Assembly (NCBI RefSeq): GCF_016101585.1
Contig: NZ_JACFQG010000002.1
Span: 310,001-374,000, forward strand
Direction of reading: 5' to 3'
Origin: Bifidobacterium polysaccharolyticum
GTDB lineage: Bacteria; Actinomycetota; Actinomycetes; Actinomycetales; Bifidobacteriaceae
DNA: 64,000 nucleotides
Shown here: one piece after another, positions 8,773-17,072 of the stretch
How positions within the stretch are numbered: the stretch's first letter is position 1
Layout of the letters: each line of letters opens with the position of its first letter
The notes under the pieces: model-generated
The model's database searches: none
Told to the model about the DNA's origin: nothing
What the model saw: only the letters and a program-made list of their open reading frames with translations
Program-made: the position numbers and the translations under genes

Positions 8773-10275
8773 TCAGGACTTAGCGATGCGCTCCATGACG
8801 ATCTTGCTGACAGCCTTGGCATCGGCCTGGCCCTTGGTGGCCCTCATGACCGCTCCGATAATAGCGCCCATGGGCTTCATATTGCCGCCTTTGAGCTTGG
8901 CCACGATGTCCGGGTTGTCCTTAAGGGCCTGGTCGACGGCAGCATCCAGAGCCCCGTCGTCCGAAACCACCTGGTAGCCGTGCTTCTTGACGACCTCGCT
9001 GGGCTTGCCCTCGCCTGCCAGCACGCCGGAGACGGTCTGCTTGGCCAGCTTGTCATTGAGTTTGCCGTCGGCAATCAGCTGCTCCACATCGGCAACATCC
9101 TGAGCCGAAATGGGCAGCTCCTGCAGGCTGACCCCACGGGCGTTAGCTTCGCGGGAGATCTCGCCCAGCCACCACTTGCGGGCTCCGGCAGCCGTAGCGC
9201 CGGCCTTGACCGTATCCTCGATCAGGTCCACGGCATCGGCGTTGACCGCATCCTGCATTTGTCTGTCGGTGAAATCCCACTCCTTCTTGAGACGGGCGCG
9301 GCGTTCGCGCGGCATCTCCGGCATCTGAGCCTTGAGCTCTTCGATATGATCCTTGGTCACATGGACCATGACCAGATCAGGGTCGGGGAAGTACCGGTAA
9401 TCGTTGGCATCGGTCTTGACACGGCCGCCCGCCGTGGTCTGTGTGGACTCATCCCAGTGGCGGGTCTCTTGCAGCACCTCCCCGCCGGACTCCAGCAGGG
9501 CTGCCTGACGGCGGATCTCGTAGGTCAGCGTCTTCTCGATGCCCTTGAAGGTGTTGACGTTCTTGGTTTCCGATCGGGTTCCCAGAGGGGCGTCCGGCCC
9601 GGCGTGCAGGGAGACGTTGACGTCGGCGCGCATATTGCCCTGCTCCATCCGGGCGTGGGAGATGCCCAGGGCCCGGACGATGTCTCGGATGGCCCGGACG
9701 TAGGCCCCTGCCACCTCGGGGGTACGCGCCCCGGCGCCCTCGATAGGCTTGGTCACGATCTCGACCAGAGGGACACCAGCACGGTTGTAGTCCACCAGGG
9801 AGTGATCGGCACCCTCAATGCGGCCGTCAGCCCCGCCTACGTGGGTGTTCTTGCCGGCATCGTCCTCCACATGGGCCCGCTCGATGGGCACGCGGAAGAT
9901 GCTGCCGTCGTCCAGCTCCACATCCAGATAGCCCTCGCCATTCAGGGGCTTGTCATATTGGGAGATCTGATAGTCACGGGGCATGTCCGGATAGAAATAG
10001 TTCTTTCTGGCGAACTGGCTCCACTCATTGACCTTGCAGTGCAGGGCCAGGCCCAGCTTGACCGCATAGTCGATGGCGGTCTTGTTGACCACAGGCAGGC
10101 TGCCGGGCAGGCCCAGGGAGACCGGAGTCAGCTGGGTGTTGGGCTCGCCGCCGAACTCGATATGGGCCGGGCAGAAGAGCTTGGTGTTGGTGCAGAGCTC
10201 GACATGGACCTCCAGGCCGAACACCGGGTCGTACTTGGCCACGGCATCGGCGTACTTCATCAGTTTTTCAGCCAT
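8773..10275 (-). CDS. gatB: Asp-tRNA(Asn)/Glu-tRNA(Gln) amidotransferase subunit B
   Basis: Subunit B of GatCAB (500 aa, normal length), which converts Glu-tRNA(Gln) and Asp-tRNA(Asn) to the correctly amidated forms. It binds the misacylated tRNA and activates the carboxylate with ATP. Visible features are the family N-terminus [31 protein letters not shown], the [20 protein letters not shown] block and the C-terminal YqeY-like helical domain ending in [23 protein letters not shown] 10275 is preceded by AAGGAAACGG. It lies 24 bp after gatA in the gatC-gatA-gatB operon. Confidence 0.97.
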   Translation of the reverse strand: MAEKLMKYADAVAKYDPVFGLEVHVELCTNTKLFCPAHIEFGGEPNTQLTPVSLGLPGSLPVVNKTAIDYAVKLGLALHCKVNEWSQFARKNYFYPDMPRDYQISQYDKPLNGEGYLDVELDDGSIFRVPIERAHVEDDAGKNTHVGGADGRIEGADHSLVDYNRAGVPLVEIVTKPIEGAGARTPEVAGAYVRAIRDIVRALGISHARMEQGNMRADVNVSLHAGPDAPLGTRSETKNVNTFKGIEKTLTYEIRRQAALLESGGEVLQETRHWDESTQTTAGGRVKTDANDYRYFPDPDLVMVHVTKDHIEELKAQMPEMPRERRARLKKEWDFTDRQMQDAVNADAVDLIEDTVKAGATAAGARKWWLGEISREANARGVSLQELPISAQDVADVEQLIADGKLNDKLAKQTVSGVLAGEGKPSEVVKKHGYQVVSDDGALDAAVDQALKDNPDIVAKLKGGNMKPMGAIIGAVMRATKGQADAKAVSKIVMERIAKS

Positions 10276-10299
10276 TGTGATTCCGTTTCCTTCCGATGC

Positions 10300-11853
10300 C
10301 TACTTGTTCGATCCCTGGGCCAGGCCATCCAGCCAGGGGGTGGACAACTTCTGGGAGATGGGTCCGCCCCACTGCTCCTCCAGGGCCGCCTCAAGAGCGG
10401 CGGCAGGCCGGTACATGACCTCATCGCGCATCTGGGGGGCAAAGAACTGGAAGCCGACAGGCAGCCCGTCGTCGCTGAGCCCGGCGGGAATCGACATGGC
10501 CGGAGTGCCGGCCAGATTGGCCGGAATGGTGGCCACATCGTTCAGGTACATGGCCAGCGGATCGTCCATCTTCTCGCCGAAACGGAAGGCCGTGGTCGGC
10601 GAAGTGGGCGATACCAGGACATCGGCCTGCTCGAAGGCCTTCTCAAAGTCGCGGATGACCAGGGTGCGGACCTTCTGAGCTGAGCCGTACCAGGCATCAT
10701 AGTAGCCGGCGGAGAGGGCGTAGATACCCAGGATGATCCTGCGCTTGACCTCGTCGCCGAACCCGGCCTCACGTGTGGCGGCCATCATATTGGCTGCCGT
10801 CTGGGGGACGCCATCGGGAGGCATGACCCGCAGGCCGTAGCGCATGCCGTCGTAACGGGCCAGGTTGGAGGAGACCTCAGAGGGCATGATGATGTAGTAA
10901 GCAGCCAGCGCGTATGGGAAGTGCGGGCAGGAGACCTGAACCACCTCGGCGCCCATGGATTCCAGCAGCGAGACAGCCTCGTTGAAACGTGCTTCGACGC
11001 CGGGCTGATAGCCCTCGCCGCCCAGCTCCTTGACCAGGCCCACCTTGAGGCCCTTCAGATCGCGCTTCTGGCCCTGACGAGCAGCCTGGGCCAGAGGGGG
11101 AACCGGCTTGGGAATCGAGGTGGAGTCTCGGCGGTCATACCCACCAATGATCTCCTGCAGCAGGGCGGCGTCCAACACTGACCTGGAGACCGGACCAATC
11201 TGATCCAGGGAGGATGCCATGGCGATGGCCCCGAACCTGGAAACACCGCCATAGGTGGGTTTGACACCCACGGTGCCGGTCAGGGATCCGGGTTGGCGAA
11301 TGGACCCACCAGTGTCGGTGCCCAGGGCCAGCGGAGCCTCAAAGGCGCCGACAGCCGAAGCCGAACCGCCGCCTGAACCGCCCGGGACCCGCTCGGTATC
11401 CCAGGGGTTGTGTGTGGGCTTGAAGGCCGAGTGCTCAGTGGAAGACCCCTGGGCGAACTCATCCAGATTGGTCTTGCCCAGAATAGGCATGCCTGCGGCC
11501 TTGAGCTTCTTGATGACGGTGGCATCGTAAGGTGGTACCCAGCCCTCGAGGATCTTGGAAGCAGCCGTAGTGGGAATGCCCTTGGTGACGATCATGTCCT
11601 TGATGGCAATGGGAACGCCGGCCAGTTCCGGCAGCCCTTCGGCGCCTTCATGGGCCATGCGCTTATCAAAAGCGTCAGCCTGCTCCAGAGCCTGATCAGC
11701 GCTGACCTGCAGAAATGCATCAATGCTGGGCTCGGCGGCTTCGATCACATCCAGATGAGCCTGAACCAGCTCGCGGCTGGAGACCTGCCCCGACCGCAGC
11801 TGTGCGGCCATGTCGGAGGCGGATTGTTTGACCAATTCTTCCTGTGCACTCAT
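10300..11853 (-). CDS. gatA: Asp-tRNA(Asn)/Glu-tRNA(Gln) amidotransferase subunit A
   Basis: The glutaminase subunit of GatCAB (517 aa), of the amidase signature family. It releases ammonia from glutamine for the GatB site. The Ser-cisSer-Lys triad context is present: Lys in [14 protein letters not shown], the glycine/serine block [13 protein letters not shown], and nucleophile region [17 protein letters not shown] 5 codons upstream (11868) is possible, but ATG 11853 has GAGGAG 7 nt before it. It starts 4 bp after the gatC stop. Confidence 0.97.
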   Translation of the reverse strand: MSAQEELVKQSASDMAAQLRSGQVSSRELVQAHLDVIEAAEPSIDAFLQVSADQALEQADAFDKRMAHEGAEGLPELAGVPIAIKDMIVTKGIPTTAASKILEGWVPPYDATVIKKLKAAGMPILGKTNLDEFAQGSSTEHSAFKPTHNPWDTERVPGGSGGGSASAVGAFEAPLALGTDTGGSIRQPGSLTGTVGVKPTYGGVSRFGAIAMASSLDQIGPVSRSVLDAALLQEIIGGYDRRDSTSIPKPVPPLAQAARQGQKRDLKGLKVGLVKELGGEGYQPGVEARFNEAVSLLESMGAEVVQVSCPHFPYALAAYYIIMPSEVSSNLARYDGMRYGLRVMPPDGVPQTAANMMAATREAGFGDEVKRRIILGIYALSAGYYDAWYGSAQKVRTLVIRDFEKAFEQADVLVSPTSPTTAFRFGEKMDDPLAMYLNDVATIPANLAGTPAMSIPAGLSDDGLPVGFQFFAPQMRDEVMYRPAAALEAALEEQWGGPISQKLSTPWLDGLAQGSNK

Positions 11854-11857
11854 CGTC

Positions 11858-12154
11858 TCACTCCTCACCCAGAATGCGCGGGGCCACGAACATACCGGAC
11901 TCAGTTACCGGCGCCCCCGAAAGGGCAGCCTCCTGGGTCAGCGGCTCTTCAGCCTCATCGGGACGCAGATAGGCCTCCAGGGGGATGGGATTGGCAGTGG
12001 GGGGCACATCATCGCCGGCCACCTCCTGGACCTTGGTGATGGAATCGGCGATCACGTTGAGTTCGCCCTTGAGGCGGTCGGCCTCCTGATCGGTCAAGGC
12101 AATACGGGCCAGATCGCCCAAGTGCTTGATCTCTTCACGTGTAAAAGTTGGCAT
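11858..12154 (-). CDS. gatC: Asp-tRNA(Asn)/Glu-tRNA(Gln) amidotransferase subunit C
   Basis: The small stabilising subunit of GatCAB (98 aa) that clamps GatA and GatB together. The N-terminus [20 protein letters not shown] and the later [20 protein letters not shown] match the family. An in-frame ATG four codons upstream (12166) exists; neither start has a good Shine-Dalgarno, and I chose the one matching the family N-terminus. It leads the gatCAB block, 43 bp after the ABC permease. Confidence 0.92.
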   Translation of the reverse strand: MPTFTREEIKHLGDLARIALTDQEADRLKGELNVIADSITKVQEVAGDDVPPTANPIPLEAYLRPDEAEEPLTQEAALSGAPVTESGMFVAPRILGEE

Positions 12155-12197
12155 ACCACTTATCATATGGGTGCTCTATGACACGCAGAAGACAGGG

Positions 12198-13187
12198 TCA
12201 ACCGATGTCTGCGCGCCGGAAGACCAGGGTTCCCAGAGCACAGCATAGGGCTGTCCAGACCATCATGATCAGGCCGGCCTGCCACCAGGTGGGCCACCAT
12301 CCGCGACCTGCTTCTGCAGTCCGGCCCACGCCCGAGAGGAAGGTGACCAGCAGGCTGGTTGGGGTCAGTCTGAAGGGAATCTGCAGCCAGCCGACATGAG
12401 GGGTCAAACCTCGCAGGATGCCCAGAATCAATGGCAGGATCAAGGTCAGTCCAAGAAACAGGCCGATCCCACCGGCCTTGGATCGGCTCAAGGCTCCCAG
12501 GCCTAGACCCATCAAGGCGAAGAGGACCAGCATGAGCGGGCCGCCCAGCAAATCAATCAGGGCCAGACCAGGATTGGAGGCAGGCGAGGTGCCGGATCTG
12601 ACTGATAGAAGCAGGGTCGCCAGTATCCAGCTGAGCAGCAGGCCCACCTGTGCCGCCAGCCAAGTCAGCAAGGCCAGAACAAAGCCCTTGGCCATAAGAA
12701 CCATGCCTCGACGAGGATTGGCCGTCAGCGTGCTCTCAATGGTGGCGCCGGAAAATTCACGCGCAAAGACCAGAACCCCAAGAATGCCCGCCACGATCAT
12801 GGCCGGAAACAGGCCAGCTGCGACGGCCGACCAGAAAACGTCACCGGAGGCAGGCATGAGGCGGGCCGGGTATTGGCTGGTCTGTCGCCCCAGGCCAGCC
12901 AATACCCGGGGCGCACAAGCCATCAGGCCAGTGGTCAACGGCTGCAAGAGCATGACGATCAGCAGCAGAACCCAGGTCGATCGCAGGGAGAACATCTTGC
13001 GCAGCTCCCCTCGGACCGCCCCGGAAAGGGTCAAGTGACCGGATGGCCGATGCAAATCCATCAAGGACAGCCCCGAGGTCCGACGCAACCTGGTAAAGGC
13101 GGAGCCATGCCGTGGAGTTGCGTAATCAAGTCCTGCGGGTACCTCTCGCCGACTCCGACGGGCCCGACGACCGTTGTCAGCACTCAC
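12198..13187 (-). CDS. ABC-2 type transporter permease
   Basis: An integral membrane protein of 329 aa with about six hydrophobic segments (for example STWVLLLIVMLLQPLTTGL, FPAMIVAGILGVLVFA and IGLFLGLTLILPLILGIL) after a basic cytoplasmic N-terminus of about 70 residues. It has the ABC-2 permease layout, including GATIESTLTANPRRG after the second membrane segment. It starts with GTG and overlaps the stop of the ATPase gene by 4 bp (GTGA, 13184-13187), so the two form a pair. Because the partner ATPase has degenerate motifs, transport activity is uncertain. The substrate is unknown. Confidence 0.8.
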   Translation of the reverse strand: MSADNGRRARRSRREVPAGLDYATPRHGSAFTRLRRTSGLSLMDLHRPSGHLTLSGAVRGELRKMFSLRSTWVLLLIVMLLQPLTTGLMACAPRVLAGLGRQTSQYPARLMPASGDVFWSAVAAGLFPAMIVAGILGVLVFAREFSGATIESTLTANPRRGMVLMAKGFVLALLTWLAAQVGLLLSWILATLLLSVRSGTSPASNPGLALIDLLGGPLMLVLFALMGLGLGALSRSKAGGIGLFLGLTLILPLILGILRGLTPHVGWLQIPFRLTPTSLLVTFLSGVGRTAEAGRGWWPTWWQAGLIMMVWTALCCALGTLVFRRADIG

Positions 13188-14131
13188 AGTCTTGCCTCTG
13201 AATCACTCTGCCGCGCGCCCCTTCTCCCATGGATGATGTCCTTGTAAGCCTGTTCCAGGGAAACCTCCTCCTGCTGGAAGTCGTAAAGAACCACACCCTC
13301 CTGGGCCAGAATCGAGGCTGTGGATGCCAAGGGCGCACCCTGGATGCGGAAGCGGGCGGCATCTGGCGGACAGTTCTCGTCTGGCGGCAGACGAGTGATG
13401 CTGATTCCGGCAGCCGTTGCCAGAGCGGCCTTTAATTGGTCGGGCTGCGGCGTCACCGCATAGATGGAGTCACGGGAGTGCTCGCCAATGAACCGGGCCA
13501 CGGTCGTTCTCTCCAGTATCTGCCCCTTGGCGATGATGACCAGATCGTCAGCGATTTCAGCCAACTTGTTTATCTTACGGGAGCTTAGGAGGACTGCCTT
13601 TCCCTGTGAGGCAAGGCTGTGCCAGATGCCCCTCATCCTCTCGGCTCCCTCCGGATCCAGTCCATCAAAGGAATCCTCCAGAACCATGTTGCGTGGGTCG
13701 CCCAGGAGGGCTGCGGCCAGGGCCAGCCGCTGACTCATCCCCAAAGAAAAAGAACCCGTCGATTTATCGGCGACCGATTGCAGGCCAACCATCTCCAGTA
13801 CCTGGTTCACCCGACGCTGATCGATGCCATTGACTGCAGCCAGGGCCAGCAGGTGGTTCCTGGCATTGCATGCAGGATGGGCATTGCGTGGATTCAGTAC
13901 TGCTCCTACTGTCCGCATGGGCGATGAGAGCCGGACGAACGGCTGGCCGTCGAACAGGGCTCTGCCTGAATCAGGACGAACCAGCCCTAGAGCGATGCGC
14001 AGTGTGGTCGACTTGCCAGCGCCTTTAGGCCCCACAAACCCGGTCACCCGACCGTCTCTGGCCGTGAAGGAGACACGGTCCAGTGCTTTGCGGGAGCCGA
14101 AACGCTTGGTCAGTGAGTCGATGACAATCAT
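13184..14131 (-). CDS. ABC transporter ATP-binding protein with degenerate catalytic motifs
   Basis: A nucleotide-binding domain of an ABC-2 type exporter (315 aa) plus about 100 C-terminal residues. The fold is clear, but key positions are altered: Walker A is GPKGAGKST (residues 34-42, usual Asn replaced by Lys), the Q-loop position reads VLNPRN, the signature is SLGMSQ instead of LSGGQ, Walker B reads MVLEDSFDGLDP so the usual Asp-Glu pair is Glu-Asp (residues 152-153), and the switch histidine is Arg185 (LLSSRKINK). The Walker A lysine is kept, so nucleotide binding is possible, but hydrolysis is probably weak or absent. Its start overlaps the SpoU stop (ATGA) and its stop overlaps the permease start. 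Confidence 0.85.
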   Translation of the reverse strand: MIVIDSLTKRFGSRKALDRVSFTARDGRVTGFVGPKGAGKSTTLRIALGLVRPDSGRALFDGQPFVRLSSPMRTVGAVLNPRNAHPACNARNHLLALAAVNGIDQRRVNQVLEMVGLQSVADKSTGSFSLGMSQRLALAAALLGDPRNMVLEDSFDGLDPEGAERMRGIWHSLASQGKAVLLSSRKINKLAEIADDLVIIAKGQILERTTVARFIGEHSRDSIYAVTPQPDQLKAALATAAGISITRLPPDENCPPDAARFRIQGAPLASTASILAQEGVVLYDFQQEEVSLEQAYKDIIHGRRGARQSDSEARL

Positions 14132-14832
14132 GGACCCGCCACCTCCGCATGCTGGCAGATCCAGGAGTGCATGGCCACGGCAGCCGCAGCCCCCGCATTG
14201 ATGGATCGCACCGATCCAAACTGGGAGATGTAGACCACATCGTCGGCCAACTCCAAGGCCTTTTCGGAGAGCCCCGGCCCCTCTGCGCCGAACATGAGCA
14301 GGCAGCGACGAGGAAAACTATAGGTTTCCAAGGGAACGGCCCCCGGGACATTGTCGATGGCGATCATACGAGGCATGGACTCCCCCTGCCCCGCTGCCTC
14401 TTCTTGCAGGGTGGTTGCCATGGTCGCTATGTCGGGATCGTGGACCACGTGCTGGTAGAGCTCTGTCATCAGGGAGCCCTTGCGGTTCCATTTGTGAGGA
14501 CCAACTATATGGACGCGGCGGGCGGCAAAGGCATTGGCGGTTCTGACCATGGAGCCGATATTGAAGTCGTGTGTCCAGTTCTCCACAGCCACCTCGAAAT
14601 CATGACGGCCTCGGCGATCCAAGTCGTCCCGAATGGCCTCGACCTTCCAGTAGCGGTACTGGTCCAGGACGTTGCGGCGGTCCCCCTGATCCAGCAGTTC
14701 ACGGTCATAGCGCGGGTCTATCGGAAGAGGCTGCTCAGGATGTTCTTCCTGCCAGGGGCCAACCCCCACTTGCCGGAAGACCGGCTCATCCGAGGCCATG
14801 GCCGCTCGGGTGACTGGATCAGGCTCCCTCAT
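14128..14832 (-). CDS. SpoU/TrmH family RNA 2'-O-ribose methyltransferase
   Basis: A 234-aa SPOUT-fold methyltransferase with all three family motifs: motif 1 NIGSMVRTANAF (Asn and Arg present), motif 2 CLLMFGAEGPGL, and motif 3 ISQFGSVRSINAGAAAAVAM. It would methylate the ribose 2'-OH of a tRNA or rRNA nucleotide using S-adenosylmethionine; the target nucleotide cannot be assigned. The N-terminal 70 residues lack the L30e-like substrate-binding domain seen in TsnR-type members. Both ends overlap neighbours by 4 bp (PRTase-like gene upstream, ABC ATPase downstream). Confidence 0.9.
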   Translation of the reverse strand: MREPDPVTRAAMASDEPVFRQVGVGPWQEEHPEQPLPIDPRYDRELLDQGDRRNVLDQYRYWKVEAIRDDLDRRGRHDFEVAVENWTHDFNIGSMVRTANAFAARRVHIVGPHKWNRKGSLMTELYQHVVHDPDIATMATTLQEEAAGQGESMPRMIAIDNVPGAVPLETYSFPRRCLLMFGAEGPGLSEKALELADDVVYISQFGSVRSINAGAAAAVAMHSWICQHAEVAGP

Positions 14833-15506
14833 GATCGCTCCGGCGAACCGTCGGCAGTGCCGGCGAACTGATCCTCCTGGTAGGCGCAGATGAAGGGCAG
14901 CTGCTGCCGGGATCCGTCCACCGGATCGACCACCTGAATGCTGCCGTCTGTCCGGCCGCCCACCAGCGAAGCGATAGCCAACGTCTTCGCGCCCTGGCGC
15001 TGAATGATCCCGCAGTCAAGATTCAGCTCGTTATTCTTGCCCAAGGTAACCAGGGATGAAGTTTGCACATAGGACTTCCGGCCCAGCCAGGCATCCAGCA
15101 GGATGACCCGCCTGCCTTCGATGGATGGGCCCTTGATGGAGGGGTAGACGAAGTCCATGACGAAGGCGTCCAGATCCTGCCCGCGCGAGGCTGCGGCATG
15201 AAGCATGGCATCAGCCAGTGGCACGGCAGCGGCGGTCAGGGCCCCGACCGCATCGAAATCGTCGACTGAATAGCCCGCATCCTCCAGGGTATCCAGAAGA
15301 ACGTGCCCGGCAAGTTCGGCCCCGCGGTGGTGGAAGGTGACCCCGCTCAGCTCGGTGAAGGGACGCCCGCCGATCTCCTGGGCCAGGAGTTCGCGCAACT
15401 GATCGACCGGCTCAGGCAGGTCCGTGTCGGATTTGCGCCCGACCAGATCAGGCGACCCAGTGGGCCTGAAGGATGAACCCTCTTGTCTCTTCGATGCCTC
15501 GTTCAT
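14829..15506 (-). CDS. Phosphoribosyltransferase-like protein, degenerate PRPP loop
   Basis: A 225-aa protein resembling orotate phosphoribosyltransferase: the segment VGALTAAAVPLADAMLHAAA followed by IEGRRVILLDAWLGRKS occupies the positions of the OPRT hood and PRPP-binding loop. In active enzymes that loop reads hydrophobics then (E/D)D-x-x-T-T-G; here it is VILLDAWLGRKSY, without the second acidic residue and without TTG. The fold is likely type I PRTase, but orotate conversion is doubtful. It is not a confident pyrE. It starts 37 bp after rmuC and overlaps the SpoU gene by ATGA. Confidence 0.6.
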   Translation of the reverse strand: MNEASKRQEGSSFRPTGSPDLVGRKSDTDLPEPVDQLRELLAQEIGGRPFTELSGVTFHHRGAELAGHVLLDTLEDAGYSVDDFDAVGALTAAAVPLADAMLHAAASRGQDLDAFVMDFVYPSIKGPSIEGRRVILLDAWLGRKSYVQTSSLVTLGKNNELNLDCGIIQRQGAKTLAIASLVGGRTDGSIQVVDPVDGSRQQLPFICAYQEDQFAGTADGSPERS

Positions 15507-15543
15507 GCTTATCAGACTAGCGCCGGAGGCCCCTAAGCGGCAC

Positions 15544-16896
15544 TCACTGCCCTTGGTCAGGCAAAACTTCCGGCGCGGTCAGCTCCCTGATATTGCCCTT
15601 GTCTGAATCGATCATGTCGACCGAATCGATGACCTTGGAAGGGTCCATCTGCTGCAATTTGCGGGCGGTAACCAGAACCCGCGATTCCAAAGAGGATGCG
15701 AACTTGTTGTAGGCAGTCACCGTGGCAGTGATGGAACGGCCTAGTTTGTTGGCACGATCACCCAGGACCACAAAGCGTTCATAGAGCTCGTGGGTCAACG
15801 TGAATAGGGTGCGAGCGTCCTCGGACAGGTTCTGCTGCTGCCAGGCATAGGCCACCGACTTGAGCACAGCCCAGAGGGTCACCGGCGAGGTCAGAGCCAC
15901 CTTTTGGGCAAAGGCGTCATCCATCAGGGTGGGATCGACCTCCAGAGCGGCCTGCAGAAGGGAATCGTTGGGGATGAAGGCCACCACGAAGTCCGGGGCC
16001 GTCTCGAAGGCGTTCCAGTACTCCTTATCGGCCAGGGCCTTGACGTGCTCGCGCAGAGCACGGGCATGTGCCTTGAGCAGCTCGTCCCGGCGGCGCAACT
16101 CGTCATCCGACGCAGTGTCGGGGATCTCACAGGCCCGCTGATAGTCGGAATAGGGAGCCTTGGCATCAATAGGAATAGTCTTGCCGCCGGGCAGGTGGAC
16201 CACCATATCGGGGCGCAGAACGCGACCATCCGAGGCCGTGACCACAACCTGAGTGTCGAAGTCCACATGCTCCAAGAGCCCTGCAGACTCGACGATATTC
16301 CTGAGCTGAGCCTCTCCCCAGGCGCCGCGCACCTTGTTGTTGCGCAGAGCCGAAGCCAGAGAGCTGGTCTCCTTGTCCAGCCGCCCCTGCTGCTCACCCA
16401 AACTCTTCAGCTGCTGCCCTAAGGACCCCATCTCCTGCTTGCGACCCTCCTCGATTTGGGCCACCTTATGCTGGAGGGCATCCAGATTCTTCTGCACGGG
16501 AGCCAGGGCCGAGAGCACCTTGCTCTCCTCCTCCATGCTCTGAGCCTGCCTGCGCCGCTTCTCCTCCTCCTGAGCCTGTGTACGGCGGCGCTCCTGCTCG
16601 ATTCTGATTTGCTCGGCCTGTTGGGCCTGGGCCAGCTGGGACTTGACAAAGGAGAGCTCACGGTTCAGGCCGTCCACCTTGGTCCGTGCCTCCACTAGAG
16701 CCGCCTCGGATCCGTGAAGCCTGTCCTGAGCCTGGTCCAGCTGCGAACGCAGCTCATCCACCTGGCCGTCAGACCCCGTGCCAACGGCCCTTCGACCCTG
16801 GGCCCGACCCAGCGCATATCCGGCCAATCCTCCCAGGACCATACCGATCAGCAGGAGAAGCACAACCATGACTACCGATGACGTAGAATCGAACAT
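15544..16896 (-). CDS. rmuC: DNA recombination protein RmuC
   Basis: A 450-aa protein with an N-terminal membrane anchor (VVMVVLLLLIGMVLGGLAGY), a long Gln/Glu/Arg-rich coiled coil (residues about 40-165), and the RmuC nuclease-like domain (GAWGEAQLRNIVESAGL, VHLPGGKTIPIDAKAPYSDY, FVVAFIPNDSLLQAALEVDP). RmuC proteins limit inversions and short-repeat recombination and have a PD-(D/E)XK-like core; IPIDAKAPY fits that. The frame is open to 17019, but ATG 16896 gives the normal N-terminal anchor and has GGAGG upstream. It may lead the minus-strand run through the PRTase-like, SpoU and ABC genes. Confidence 0.92.
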   Translation of the reverse strand: MFDSTSSVVMVVLLLLIGMVLGGLAGYALGRAQGRRAVGTGSDGQVDELRSQLDQAQDRLHGSEAALVEARTKVDGLNRELSFVKSQLAQAQQAEQIRIEQERRRTQAQEEEKRRRQAQSMEEESKVLSALAPVQKNLDALQHKVAQIEEGRKQEMGSLGQQLKSLGEQQGRLDKETSSLASALRNNKVRGAWGEAQLRNIVESAGLLEHVDFDTQVVVTASDGRVLRPDMVVHLPGGKTIPIDAKAPYSDYQRACEIPDTASDDELRRRDELLKAHARALREHVKALADKEYWNAFETAPDFVVAFIPNDSLLQAALEVDPTLMDDAFAQKVALTSPVTLWAVLKSVAYAWQQQNLSEDARTLFTLTHELYERFVVLGDRANKLGRSITATVTAYNKFASSLESRVLVTARKLQQMDPSKVIDSVDMIDSDKGNIRELTAPEVLPDQGQ

Positions 16897-17072
16897 ATGT
16901 TCTAGTAAACCTCCACGACTGGACCCGAAAGTCAGATCGGCACGGCAGGCTGTCGGCGATAATTCCAGAATTCGTTTTTTCCGCAAGGAATCGGCCTTAA
17001 GACCAGTGCCGAACCGCAATGACGGGCAGAATAGGAAATATTGAGGGGTTGGAGCAAGACCGAAGGAGATCC

